A DNA stretch of 64,000 nucleotides from Bosea sp. Tri-49 (GCF_003952665.1 NZ_CP017946.1:558001-622000), one strand, 5' to 3'; positions 17,452-25,957 are shown, counted from the stretch's first letter. Program-made: numbers and translations. Notes: a model not told the origin generated them from the letters alone.

Positions 17452-19188
17452 GTGACTCAATCGCCATCCGCTCCACGGAGCTCGCTCTTCGCGAAGTATT
17501 TCATCGCGCTGTTCGCGGCGGTCGTCGTGCCCCTTCTCGTTGCCGGCGGCAGCGAAGCCTGGTTTGGCCATCGCGACCAAAGAGCCAGGCTGAACGACCT
17601 TCTCGAAGCAGAAGCCCGATCCGCCGCTGCGAAAATTCAGGACTTCCTGGACGGGATCCGCGATCAACTGGCGTGGACCGTCCAGCTGCCATGGTCTGAC
17701 GGCGCCGCCGAAAGGCGCAGGCTCGACGCCTTTCGGCTGTTGCGCCAGGTACCTGCCGTCGTCAGCCTGACCTTTGTCGATGCCACGGGCCGTGAGCGCC
17801 TGTTTGTATCGCGCATGGGGCTCAACAAAATCGAGGGCGGCACGGACCACTCGGCCAGTCCGGCGTTCAGAAACGTCCGCCCGGGGGGCGCTTGGTACGG
17901 CCCCGTTTCCTTCCATGCCGGTTCCGAACCCTTTTTGACCATTGCAGTAGCCGGTACCCGCGCGGCGGTCGGCGTGGCAGTCGCCGAGGTCAATCTCAAA
18001 CTGATATGGGACGTGATATCGGCGATCCGGGTCGGACGAACCGGGGGGGCGTTCGTTCTCGATCAACCAGGGCGCCTCGTCGCTCATCCCGACATCAGCC
18101 TGGTCCTGCGAGCCGACCAAACAGCGATACGGCCGCTCCAAGCTCTCAGGGCGAGGATTACGACGCGAAGCGGCCAGGCAACCGAGGGACGTGACATCGA
18201 CGGGCGTATGGTTCTCGCCGCAATGGCGCAGATACCCGGTGTCGACTGGAGCGTCGTCGTCAAGCAACCAGTCGCCGAGGCTTTCGAGCCGATTTACGCG
18301 GCTCTATGGCGTACGGGCGCCTTGCTCATTGGTGGTTCCGGCCTCGCGGCAGCGCTCGCCTATTGGCTCACACAGCGCATGATCGAACCGATCCGCCTTC
18401 TAGAGGACGGTGTGGCGCGGATCGGGGCTGGGCAATTTGATCACCGGATCGACATCGCCACAGGCGACGAATTCGAGCGGCTGGCGACGCGCTTCAACGA
18501 GATGGCGGGCGATCTGGCAGTGTCGCAGGAGCGCTCGGAGCGGATCGGCCGGCTGAAGCGATTTCTCGCGCCGCAGGTGGCCGAACTGGTGGACCGCTCC
18601 GGCGACGACAGCGTGCTCGACGGGCGGCGCATCGAGGTGGTCGTCGTTTTCGGCGATCTGCGCGGTTTCACCGCCTTCTCGGCGCGTGCCGAGCCCGAAA
18701 TCGTCATGAGCTTCCTCAGCGACTACTACGACGCTCTGGATAGGGTGGTGATCGACCACGGGGCCACGCTGACGCATTTCTCCGGAGACGGGATGATGGT
18801 CCTGATCAATGCCCCGGTGCCCCGTCCGGACCCGGCTTTGTGCGCCGTCAATCTGGCGCGGGACATGCAGAAGACCGTCCAGTCCCTTTTGCGCGATCGA
18901 CAGACGCTGGACCACCGACTCGGCTTCGGGGTCGGGCTCGCCATGGGGCCTGCGACGGTGGGGCGTATCGGCTCCGAAGGCCGGCTCGAATACACCGCGA
19001 TCGGAACCGTCGTGAATCTCGCCTCGCGCCTGTGCGCAAGCGCAGGCAATGCCGAAGTCCTGGTCGATATGGTCGCCGCGGCGGCCGTCGATGGGCGATC
19101 CCCTCTGGTTGAATTGAAGGCGCATGTTCTGAAGGGGTTCGACCAACCCGTTCGGGTTTTCGCCGCTGACATAGGGGCAGCCGGATAA
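17452..19188 (+). CDS. Membrane adenylate/guanylate cyclase: periplasmic sensor, HAMP, class III cyclase
   Basis: The protein has 578 residues with a GTG start at 17452. The first membrane segment lies at about residues 12-32 and the second at about 285-306, enclosing a Cache-like periplasmic sensor domain. A HAMP segment follows (RMIEPIRLLEDGVARIGAGQFDHRI). The cyclase domain starts with VVVVFGDLRGFTAFS, whose aspartate is the first metal ligand. THFSGDGMMVL carries the second, and YTAIGTVVNLASRLC the catalytic Asn/Arg pair. The product is cAMP or cGMP in the cytoplasm; adenylate cyclase is more likely by family. The neighbours are an orphan binding protein upstream and a convergent CRP-type regulator, suggesting a sensing module. 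Confidence 0.88.
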   Translation: MTQSPSAPRSSLFAKYFIALFAAVVVPLLVAGGSEAWFGHRDQRARLNDLLEAEARSAAAKIQDFLDGIRDQLAWTVQLPWSDGAAERRRLDAFRLLRQVPAVVSLTFVDATGRERLFVSRMGLNKIEGGTDHSASPAFRNVRPGGAWYGPVSFHAGSEPFLTIAVAGTRAAVGVAVAEVNLKLIWDVISAIRVGRTGGAFVLDQPGRLVAHPDISLVLRADQTAIRPLQALRARITTRSGQATEGRDIDGRMVLAAMAQIPGVDWSVVVKQPVAEAFEPIYAALWRTGALLIGGSGLAAALAYWLTQRMIEPIRLLEDGVARIGAGQFDHRIDIATGDEFERLATRFNEMAGDLAVSQERSERIGRLKRFLAPQVAELVDRSGDDSVLDGRRIEVVVVFGDLRGFTAFSARAEPEIVMSFLSDYYDALDRVVIDHGATLTHFSGDGMMVLINAPVPRPDPALCAVNLARDMQKTVQSLLRDRQTLDHRLGFGVGLAMGPATVGRIGSEGRLEYTAIGTVVNLASRLCASAGNAEVLVDMVAAAAVDGRSPLVELKAHVLKGFDQPVRVFAADIGAAG

Positions 19189-19219
19189 GCGCTCGAGCTG
19201 CCGCCGTTTACCTCCGCTG

Positions 19220-19903
19220 CTAGGCGACATCGATTTTTGCCAGACGCCGCAAATCGTCGATATCCTGGATCAGCAGTCGTCCTCGCCCCAAGGAAATGAC
19301 GCCGGTGCGCTTCCAGGACTGGAGGTGACGGTTGACCGTCTCACGCGTCACGCCGGTGAGCGATGCCAGTTCCTCCTGAGACGCGCGGACATCCGTGCCG
19401 TAGTCGGCAGCGAGGACCAGAATGCGCCGTGCAAGTCGAATGGCGGGAGGCAGAAATGTCGTCTCTTCCAGGCGGCCTATGACATCGCGCAGCCGGGCGC
19501 AGAGCAGGGCGATCAGTTGCAGCGCGATCGGCGGCTCGCGATTCAGCAAGCTCAGGAATTCGCGGCGCGGCAGGAAGAACATGTCGGTGTCCTCCATCGC
19601 CACGGCATCGGCGGTGCGGGATTGGCCGTCAAGCAATGTGATTTCACCGAAAACGTCGCCACCGCCCAGAACGTTCATCGTCATCTGCTGGCCGACATCA
19701 TCCATTGTGCCGATGCGGATCAGCCCACGTCGAATGGCATAAAGCCCATCACCCGGATCACCCTTGAGGAACAGGATCTCCCGTGCGGCCAGATGTCTTT
19801 GCTTGCAGACGGCAGCAATCTTCTCGAGCGCGTTCCGTTCGAAGTCCGAAAAGAAAGGGTTCGTGGTCAGAATACTGACGATGCGGTGAGAGACATCACT
19901 CAT
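19220..19903 (-). CDS. CRP/FNR family transcriptional regulator with cyclic-nucleotide pocket
   Basis: The protein has 227 residues. The N-terminal cyclic-nucleotide-binding domain includes GEITLLDGQSRTA at residues 86-98. Its Glu87, Arg96 and Thr97 match the phosphate-binding cassette of CRP, so true cNMP binding is plausible. No FNR-type N-terminal cysteine cluster is present. The C-terminal winged helix has SQEELASLTGVTRETVNRHL. The gene is convergent with the nucleotide cyclase, with 31 bp between the stops. The position suggests it answers the cAMP made by that enzyme. Confidence 0.87.
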   Translation of the reverse strand: MSDVSHRIVSILTTNPFFSDFERNALEKIAAVCKQRHLAAREILFLKGDPGDGLYAIRRGLIRIGTMDDVGQQMTMNVLGGGDVFGEITLLDGQSRTADAVAMEDTDMFFLPRREFLSLLNREPPIALQLIALLCARLRDVIGRLEETTFLPPAIRLARRILVLAADYGTDVRASQEELASLTGVTRETVNRHLQSWKRTGVISLGRGRLLIQDIDDLRRLAKIDVA

Positions 19904-20454
19904 CGGAAGCCCTCAGAATTTGGACCGGGCCGCTGCAGCTTCAACAGGCTGAACGGCGCGGAAGCCAAGGCGATAGGCCACCGTATCCGTTTGCGACCAT
20001 GCGCGGCCGATCGCAAGCGGAGCAAGACAATGCCGAATGGCTTGGTCTGTCACAACACGTTCGCGCGGCTATTAATTCCCAAACCGCTGCCGGATCGCAT
20101 GCGCACCGCGTGGAGAAATATCAGTTTCTGGCGCGCATCATTCGCGCAGCCCGGAAGCTTCATCTGCGACGGGCGCGTCTGCTGGCTTGACGAATTCTCG
20201 GGGTTTGTCGGAAGACTAAAGCATCAGGACATCCGGGAGCAGACATCACCAGAGTCCGCAAGGGCCCATCGCGAGCCATTGAGGCGGGTCCTCAACTAGC
20301 CTGCCGGTAAGCGGACATCACCGAAGTCCGCTATGGGCCAAGAGTAGCCCCTAGACGTACGCCAAGAAGCGGACATTCATACCGTAGGTTGCATTTTGCC
20401 GGACGGACGGATTGCGGCGCTCATCAGTTCTCAGCACAACCGAAGGAGCGGGAC
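19904..20454. other. 551-bp gap upstream of the pqq genes, with short repeats
   Basis: No convincing protein gene was found. The gap holds the promoter region of the CRP-type gene at its left end and a group of GCGGAC repeats (20239-20383) on the right. The pqqB transcript presumably begins here. Confidence 0.4.
20239..20383. repeat. Cluster of GC(A/G)GACAT...GTCCGC repeats
   Basis: GCAGACATCACCAGAGTCCGC is a 21-bp unit at 20239-20259; a second, GCGGACATCACC then GAAGTCCGC, lies at 20311-20331. Each has GCGGAC/GTCCGC-type inverted arms, the second perfectly. A third partial copy, GCGGACATTC, is at 20369. A related element (GCTGACATTC, then GCGTCAGC) occurs at 48430-48451. These look like dispersed intergenic palindromes. 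Confidence 0.55.
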
Positions 20455-20535
20455 ATGCCTTGGGTCGAATGCGTGATGAGGGTGCCGGAAACCGAGGCGC
20501 TCGTTCGGTGCGCTTGCGAGAAAACGGCGATCTGA
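20455..20535 (+). CDS. 26-residue ORF directly upstream of pqqB, in the usual pqqA position
   Basis: The ATG at 20455 has a textbook AAGGAG at 20443-20448 with 6-nt spacing, and the TGA at 20533-20535 is 9 nt before the pqqB GTG. The peptide starts MPWVECVMRV, contains three cysteines (6, 19, 21) and has exactly PqqA length. It lacks the Glu-x3-Tyr pair that is crosslinked to make PQQ, and a genuine pqqA exists at 23838-23918. It could be a leader peptide that couples pqqB translation, a degenerated former pqqA, or chance. No database family was recognised. Confidence 0.4.
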   Translation: MPWVECVMRVPETEALVRCACEKTAI

Positions 20536-20544
20536 GGCGCGGCG

Positions 20545-21432
20545 GTGAAGGCCATCGTTCTCGGCGCGGCGGCTGGTGGAGGTTTTCCGCAGTGGAATTG
20601 CCGATGCCGGGTCTGTGCGCTCGCCTGGAGCAGGGATTCCCGCGCCCCCTGGCGGACGCAGGCGAGCCTCGCGGTGAGCCTCGACGGCGAGAGCTGGACC
20701 GTGCTGAACGCGTCGCCCGATCTCGGCAGCCAGATCCGCGCGACGCCGGCCCTGTGGCCGCGTGGTGAGCGGCATTCGCCGATCGGCGCTGTCATCCTGA
20801 GCAGCGCCGAGATCGACCATGTCACCGGGCTGCTCAGCCTGCGCGAGCGGCATCCGTTCGATCTGGTCGCGCTGCCGCCGGTCCTCGATGCGATCGCCGC
20901 CAATCCGATCTTCGCCGCAGTGCCGGCACGTCGGGTGGCCGCGAACGCCTCCGCGCCAATCACGCTGGCCGGTGGGCTGACGGCAGAGCTCTTTCCCGTT
21001 CCCGGCAAGGCGCCGCTCTATCTCGAGGGCAAGGATCCGAAGCTCAAATCCGAGGCCGGGGAAACGGCGGGCGTCAGGATCAGCGGAAGCGGTCGCTCCA
21101 TCGTCTTCATCCCGGGCTGCGCCGCCCTGTCCGACGATCTGCGTGCCAGGGTGGAGAGCGCCGACCTGTTGTTCTTCGACGGCACGTTGTTCACCGACGA
21201 CGAGATGATCCGGGCCGGCGTCGGCCAAAAGACCGGCCGCCGCATGGGACACATGCCGATCGCCGGCGACGGCGGTTCGCTCGCCTGGCTCGCCGGGCTC
21301 CCCGTCGAGCAAAAAGTCTACATCCACCTCAACAACACCAATCCGGCGTTGATCGCGGGATCGCCAGAGCGCCTTATGATCGAAGCAGCCGGTGTCGCGG
21401 TGGCCCACGACGGCATGGAGATGACGCTGTGA
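20545..21432 (+). CDS. pqqB: PQQ biosynthesis protein PqqB
   Basis: The protein has 295 residues with a GTG start at 20545. The N-terminus KAIVLGAAAGGGFPQWNCRC is diagnostic for PqqB, a metallo-beta-lactamase-fold protein. The zinc-site cysteines in NCRCRVC and the segments ASPDLGSQIRATPALWP, SSAEIDHVTGLLSLRE and FFDGTLFTDDEM are present. PqqB hydroxylates the Glu-Tyr intermediate during pyrroloquinoline quinone synthesis. Its stop overlaps the pqqC start (GTGA). Together with pqqC it lies on the strand opposite to pqqA, pqqD and pqqE. Confidence 0.95.
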   Translation: MKAIVLGAAAGGGFPQWNCRCRVCALAWSRDSRAPWRTQASLAVSLDGESWTVLNASPDLGSQIRATPALWPRGERHSPIGAVILSSAEIDHVTGLLSLRERHPFDLVALPPVLDAIAANPIFAAVPARRVAANASAPITLAGGLTAELFPVPGKAPLYLEGKDPKLKSEAGETAGVRISGSGRSIVFIPGCAALSDDLRARVESADLLFFDGTLFTDDEMIRAGVGQKTGRRMGHMPIAGDGGSLAWLAGLPVEQKVYIHLNNTNPALIAGSPERLMIEAAGVAVAHDGMEMTL

Positions 21433-22160
21433 GCGCTTTGCTATCGCCGGAGGAGTTGGAGCGGCGCCTGCGCGAGGTCGGAGATGCCCGCTATCACGAC
21501 AAGCATCCCTTCCATGCGCGGCTCCACTCCGGCCATTGCAGCAAGGGCGAGGTCCAGGCCTGGGCGCTCAATCGCTTCACCTATCAGGCTCATATCCCGG
21601 TGAAGGATGCCTATCTCATCGCCCGTGCCAATGATCCCGCGCTCCGGCGGGCCTGGCGCCAGCGCCTCGTCGACCATGACGGCGACCATGATGGCGAGGG
21701 CGGGATCGAACGCTGGCTCCGGCTCTGCGAAAGCCTGGGGCTGGCGCGGGCGGATGTGCAGGCGCATCGCGGCGTGCTGCCGGCGACCCGCTTCGCGGTC
21801 GAGGCCTATGTCAATTTCGTGCGCGAGCGGCCTCTGCTGGAAGCGATCGCCTCCTCGTTGACCGAGCTGTTCTCGCCAAAAATCATCCGCAACCGAGTCG
21901 AAGGCATGCTGGCGCATTACGACTTCGTCAGCCCGGAGAGCCTGAGCTATTTCACCGCCCGCCCGGAGCAGGCGCGGCGCGACGTCGGGACTGCCCTCGG
22001 CTATGTGACGGCCCATGCCCGCACGCCAGCGGAGCAACGGGCAGTGATCGCGGCGCTGGAGTTCAAATGCGACGTGCTCTGGGCGATGCTGGATGCGCTG
22101 CATCACGCCTATGTCGCACCCGGCCATATTCCGCCCGGCGCTTTCGTGCCGGCGCCTTAA
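21429..22160 (+). CDS. pqqC: Pyrroloquinoline-quinone synthase PqqC
   Basis: The protein has 243 residues with a GTG start overlapping pqqB. It is a heme-oxygenase-like helical fold with the PqqC segments YHDKHPFHARLHSGHCSKGEVQAWALNR (given as one region, residues 22-49), DHDGDHDGEGGIERWLRL and YDFVSPESLSYFTARPEQARRD. It catalyses the final ring closure and oxidation to PQQ using O2. It ends 49 bp before the convergent pqqE stop, with no obvious terminator between them. Confidence 0.95.
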   Translation: MSALLSPEELERRLREVGDARYHDKHPFHARLHSGHCSKGEVQAWALNRFTYQAHIPVKDAYLIARANDPALRRAWRQRLVDHDGDHDGEGGIERWLRLCESLGLARADVQAHRGVLPATRFAVEAYVNFVRERPLLEAIASSLTELFSPKIIRNRVEGMLAHYDFVSPESLSYFTARPEQARRDVGTALGYVTAHARTPAEQRAVIAALEFKCDVLWAMLDALHHAYVAPGHIPPGAFVPAP

Positions 22161-22209
22161 CGGCGATTTAGAGGGAGGCAAGTTACTCCGGACCAGAAGG
22201 CGGCTTTCG

Positions 22210-23340
22210 TCAAACGCCCTGATAGCCCCGGTAGATGAAGTCGCTGCGCTCGGAGGCCGCCTCGGCTTCCGCCAGCGCAACCACCTTTTCGTGCAGCGGT
22301 GACAGGGAGCAGGCGGGATCGGTCGCGGTCGCATCCCCCGCGAGGGCCAAGGCCTGGCAGCGGCAGCCACCGAAATCCTGTTCCTTGCGGGCGCAACTGC
22401 GGCACGGCTCGTTCATCCAGTCCGTGCCACGGAAGGCGTTGAACGCCGCGCCGCGATACCAGATCTCCGACAGGCTGGCGTCGCGTATATTGTCGAAGCT
22501 CAGCCCCGCGATCGTTTCGGCGGCATGGCAGGGCAAGGCGAGGCCCGACGGCGTGACGTTCATCAGCCGCGCGCCCCAGCCGCCCATGCAGGCCTTCGGG
22601 TAGCGGGCATAGTAATCGGGCAGCACGCTATCGATGACGAGGCGCCCAGCCGTGCGGCTCCGCGCCTCGTCGACTTCCATCATCGCGGTTTCGACCTGCT
22701 GGCGCGTCGGCATCAGCCTCGCGCGGTTGACCAGGCCCCAGCCATAATACTGCACATGGGCGATCTCGATCCGCGCCGCGCCCCACGCTTCGGCAAGCTC
22801 AACAAAGGCGGGTATCTCGCGCACGTTCCCGCGATGTATGACGGCGTTGACGGTGAGGCGCAGGCCGAGCCGGACGATGGCGGCTGCGACCGCATGCTTG
22901 CGCTCCGCGGCGCCCTCATAGCCGGCGACGCGATCGCAGGTATTGGCGTCGATCGCCTGTACCGAGAGCTGGATGTGGTCGAGCCCGGCCTCGGCCACGG
23001 CGTCCAGCACGGCTGGCTGAAAGCCGACGCCGGAGGTGATCATGTTGGTATAGAGACCGGCATGACGCGCATGCGCGACAAGCTCGGCGATATCGCGCCG
23101 CAGCATCGGCTCGCCGCCGGAAAAATAGATATGCAGGACACCGAGGGCGGCCGCTTCATCGATCAGCCGCTTCCATTCGGCAGTCGAGAGTTCCTGCGAG
23201 CGTCGGTCGAGTTCGAGCGGGTTGGAGCAATAGGGGCAGCGCAGGGAGCAGCGATGCGTCAGCTCCGCCAGCAGACCCATGGGCGGCGGCAATGTCGGCC
23301 GGGCGGGCGTGGCTTGCGGGAGCGTCTCGACATCGCTCAC
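22210..23340 (-). CDS. pqqE: PqqA peptide cyclase PqqE (radical SAM)
   Basis: The protein has 376 residues with a GTG start overlapping the pqqD stop. The radical SAM cysteines are C31-x3-C35-x2-C38 (CSLRCPYC). The C-terminal SPASM-type cysteines appear in [16 protein letters not shown] and [17 protein letters not shown]. PqqE forms the carbon-carbon bond between Glu and Tyr of PqqA, with PqqD presenting the peptide. It is the last gene of the pqqA-D-E transcription unit on the minus strand. Confidence 0.95.
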   Translation of the reverse strand: MSDVETLPQATPARPTLPPPMGLLAELTHRCSLRCPYCSNPLELDRRSQELSTAEWKRLIDEAAALGVLHIYFSGGEPMLRRDIAELVAHARHAGLYTNMITSGVGFQPAVLDAVAEAGLDHIQLSVQAIDANTCDRVAGYEGAAERKHAVAAAIVRLGLRLTVNAVIHRGNVREIPAFVELAEAWGAARIEIAHVQYYGWGLVNRARLMPTRQQVETAMMEVDEARSRTAGRLVIDSVLPDYYARYPKACMGGWGARLMNVTPSGLALPCHAAETIAGLSFDNIRDASLSEIWYRGAAFNAFRGTDWMNEPCRSCARKEQDFGGCRCQALALAGDATATDPACSLSPLHEKVVALAEAEAASERSDFIYRGYQGV

Positions 23341-23630
23341 AGATCGACCATCCTCTGATCGGCGAGGCCGCGCAGAAACGCCATGACGTCGGCAGCGATC
23401 TCGTCACGGTCCGCTTCGAATGCCGCCGCCAGCTCCTGCGCTATGGCCTCGACGCTGCGCGCGCCGTCAACGCGCTGCAAGATCTCGAGTGCGATCTCGT
23501 CGGGCTCGAATACCCGTTCTGGGCCGAGAAGGAACCATTGCTGGCGGCTCTCGTCGAAACGCAGGCGAACCCCGCGAGGCAGGGCCGGGACAATGGCTGC
23601 GATATCGATATGCGTGGCGTCGGCTTTCAT
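23337..23630 (-). CDS. pqqD: PqqA-binding protein PqqD
   Basis: The protein has 97 residues. [33 protein letters not shown] (residues 15-47) is the typical PqqD core, a small winged-helix RRE domain that binds the PqqA peptide and docks on PqqE. It overlaps pqqE by 4 bp. It lies 207 bp after pqqA, separated by two hairpins. Confidence 0.93.
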   Translation of the reverse strand: MKADATHIDIAAIVPALPRGVRLRFDESRQQWFLLGPERVFEPDEIALEILQRVDGARSVEAIAQELAAAFEADRDEIAADVMAFLRGLADQRMVDL

Positions 23631-23674
23631 GGGGCGGCGGCTCGTGCGAACTCGTCAAGCACCAGAACAAGCGA

Positions 23675-23747
23675 CGATGCGGAACGCATCGCACAAAAGC
23701 GCGAGGATCGGTCTCCCGCCTGCCTCGCGGACGGGAGGCCGATCCTC
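23675..23747 (-). promoter_or_regulatory. Two hairpins between pqqA and pqqD (attenuator or mRNA processing/stability element)
   Basis: In the direction of transcription the first hairpin pairs 23739-23747 with 23703-23711 (GAGGATCGG/CCGATCCTC, 9 bp). It continues through one G-T pair and six more pairs (CGGGAG/CTCCCG), with a 13-nt loop. A second pairs CGATGCG (23675-23681) with CGCATCG (23685-23691). TTTT follows the first stem at 23695-23698. This would allow pqqA mRNA to outnumber the distal genes. Confidence 0.6.
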
Positions 23748-23837
23748 ATACCGCAAAACTCATTGCTCGGCGCCAATCCGAGAAGGCGCCTCTACGTCCC
23801 GCCTAGGACAATAGCTTTGGGCCTCGGAACCGAAACG

Positions 23838-23918
23838 TCAGAGCTTGGCGGGAGCGTAGGACGTCACTTCGCAGCCGACCGTCACTTCGATGATGGTGGG
23901 CTTTTTCCACTTGCGCAT
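23838..23918 (-). CDS. pqqA: PQQ precursor peptide PqqA
   Basis: The peptide has 26 residues, starting MRKWKKPTIIEVTVGCEVTS and ending in APAKL after Y21. The conserved Glu17 and Tyr21 (E-V-T-S-Y) are the atoms of the future cofactor. The ATG at 23918 has GGAGA 8 nt upstream. The frame stays open further upstream, but that extension has no family support. It is the first gene of the minus-strand pqqADE unit and lies just downstream of the cytochrome c and PQQ-type dehydrogenase genes on the same strand. Confidence 0.95.
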   Translation of the reverse strand: MRKWKKPTIIEVTVGCEVTSYAPAKL

Positions 23919-24103
23919 GATCGGTATCTCCAGATCGTCGCCAGCTCTCGCTCGGGAAAGCAGGAGAAGGTTACACCCGGCTCCAGTGTGTTGCAAACGA
24001 GGCCGATCGCCGGGCGGCGTCATCTCGCTGCGTCGACGAAGGACGAGCCGTCCTTCAACATCGGCCCGCGTTACCTCCTCGCGGGACTGACACTCAGGTC
24101 TCG

Positions 24104-24415
24104 CTACTGGGCGAGAATCCACTTCACGAGAATTTCGGCGTCCTCCGGCGAAACGCCCGCTTGCGGCGGCATCGGCGTTTGTCCCCAAACGCCGCCGCCG
24201 CCCTTCACGACCCTTTCACTCAGGGTCTTGATCGCGGATTCATCCTTGCCATAGCGCTCGGCCACGACCTTGAAGGCTGGCCCGATCATCTTCCGTTCGG
24301 CGTGGTGGCAGGCCACACAGTTCTTGCTCCTGGCCAGTTCGGGGCTTGCGATAGCGCTCGGCGACGCCAGAAGCGCGGCGAAAAGGGCTGTCGCGAGTTG
24401 GCGAAAGTCAGGCAT
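24104..24415 (-). CDS. Small class I cytochrome c (c551/c552-like)
   Basis: The protein has 103 residues from the ATG at 24415, with a signal peptide ending AIASPE. The heme motif is C33-x2-C36-H37 (CVACH) and the distal ligand Met82 lies in QTPMPPQAG, the order of bacterial c551-type cytochromes. It is periplasmic. It follows the sugar dehydrogenase gene by 113 bp on the same strand, so it probably takes electrons from that PQQ enzyme and passes them to an oxidase. Confidence 0.9.
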   Translation of the reverse strand: MPDFRQLATALFAALLASPSAIASPELARSKNCVACHHAERKMIGPAFKVVAERYGKDESAIKTLSERVVKGGGGVWGQTPMPPQAGVSPEDAEILVKWILAQ

Positions 24416-24528
24416 GGGCAGGATTCCCTCATGCGCGATCCGGATCGGACGGTATCGCAGGGCCGACACCTCCGCAGATGAATGGGCAGCCGCGCCGCCG
24501 CTTTGGCGGGTGCGGCTGCCGGATGCGC

Positions 24529-25794
24529 TCAGTTGGGCTTGAGCTGGTAGACATCGCCCTGGTCGGTGGCGACGTACATGCTGCCGTCCGGCGCCTGCAC
24601 GACGGAGCGGAAGCGCCCGGCCGGCATCGGCAACGACACCGTGCTGCGCTTGGCGGACGAGCCGTCGGGCGTGATGTCGAGCACGTCGAGGCGGTTGCCG
24701 ACCGGCGTTCCATGGATGCCGATACCCATGAAGGTCACCACCATCCGGCCGTTCCAGTCCTTCCATTGCGGACCGTTCAGGAACACGCATGACGACATGC
24801 CCTGCGAGAGCATTTCGTTGTTCCAGGCCGGCTTCATCGCGTTGGGATAGGTCTTGGTGTCGGTCATCGGCATGAATGCCGAGCGATCCTTCGGATCCAC
24901 CGCGCCCATCTGGTTTGGCGAGTAGCCGCAATAATTGTCGGGACAGTCGGCGCGTCCCGCCATATTGGGGCGCGGATCCCAGCCGGCATTACCGCCGGCC
25001 GTGAGCGCCGTCACCTCGTCGCTATGCCAGGGACCGTTCTCCGCGGTGTAGGGCTGGTTGGTGCCGGGGCGGAAGCAGATGCCCTGCGGGTTGCGATGCC
25101 CGTAGGTGAAGACGCGCGCATCGAAGCCCTGTGGCGGGTTGTTGCCGGGCGCGGCCTTGCCGTCCCGGTCGATGCGGAGCACTTTTCCGCCGATGCGGGT
25201 CGGACTTTGCGGCACCTCGCCATTATGGGTGTCGCCTGTCGTCACATACAGGAATCCGTCCGCCGGACCGAAGCGGAGGCGCCCGCCATTATGCGCGCCC
25301 GGATCGCCGAAGGGATGATTGCTGGGCGCCGGCTTGTAGGCGATGTCGGTTACGATGTCCTGCCGGTTCGAGACCTTGGTCAGATCGGGATTTACCGTCA
25401 ACCGCAGCACCCGATTGGTTCCCGGCGCGGTCATGTTCGACGCCGAGGACACATAGATGAGGCGGTTGGTAGCGAAGTCGGGGTCGATCGCGACACCGTA
25501 CATGCCAGCCTGACCACCGCAGAAGAGGTCAGATGCGGTGTCAGGGTAATTCTTGGAATCCTTGATGCCGAGCAGGGAGTTGATCTTGCCGGATGGTAGC
25601 CGGACCGAGAGTCCGCTGCACTTCTCGGTGAAGAACATCGTGCCGTCGGGCAGGAAGGCCATGTCCCAGGTGAGGTCACGACCTGACATCACGGCGGTGC
25701 TGGTGAGTCCGGGAGTTTGGGCCACCGCTGCCCCGGACAGAATGAATGAGGTCAGTAAGGCATAGGGCAACACGAAGCGAACACGTCGAGTCAT
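24529..25794 (-). CDS. PQQ-dependent sugar dehydrogenase (soluble GDH/GSDH family)
   Basis: The protein has 421 residues. The ATG at 25794 is chosen because GGAGGAGA lies about 6 nt upstream and a signal peptide follows (MTRRVRFVLPYALLTSFILS, ending AAVAQ). A six-bladed propeller of the glucose/sorbosone dehydrogenase family is shown by LTWDMAFLPDGTMFFTEK, HNGGRLRFGPADGFLYVTTGD, GGKVLRIDRDGKAAPGN and YGHRNPQGICF. It also has four additional cysteines (for example DLFCGGQ, DCPDNYCGY). It is periplasmic and oxidises a sugar or alcohol with PQQ. Its place next to a cytochrome c and the pqq genes supports PQQ use. Confidence 0.88.
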   Translation of the reverse strand: MTRRVRFVLPYALLTSFILSGAAVAQTPGLTSTAVMSGRDLTWDMAFLPDGTMFFTEKCSGLSVRLPSGKINSLLGIKDSKNYPDTASDLFCGGQAGMYGVAIDPDFATNRLIYVSSASNMTAPGTNRVLRLTVNPDLTKVSNRQDIVTDIAYKPAPSNHPFGDPGAHNGGRLRFGPADGFLYVTTGDTHNGEVPQSPTRIGGKVLRIDRDGKAAPGNNPPQGFDARVFTYGHRNPQGICFRPGTNQPYTAENGPWHSDEVTALTAGGNAGWDPRPNMAGRADCPDNYCGYSPNQMGAVDPKDRSAFMPMTDTKTYPNAMKPAWNNEMLSQGMSSCVFLNGPQWKDWNGRMVVTFMGIGIHGTPVGNRLDVLDITPDGSSAKRSTVSLPMPAGRFRSVVQAPDGSMYVATDQGDVYQLKPN

Positions 25795-25957
25795 CGATGT
25801 CTCCTCCGAGCTTGTAAGCCTCCCCATTGATAGGACCCGCGATCCGCAGGCCTTGGCCGAAATCGCTGTTCGGCCGCACGATTGTTATGTGACGGCCATA
25901 ATCTGCGCAACATCGTTTCTCGGCGAGGCCGGCATCGATGTTTGCAGAGCAACCTCA

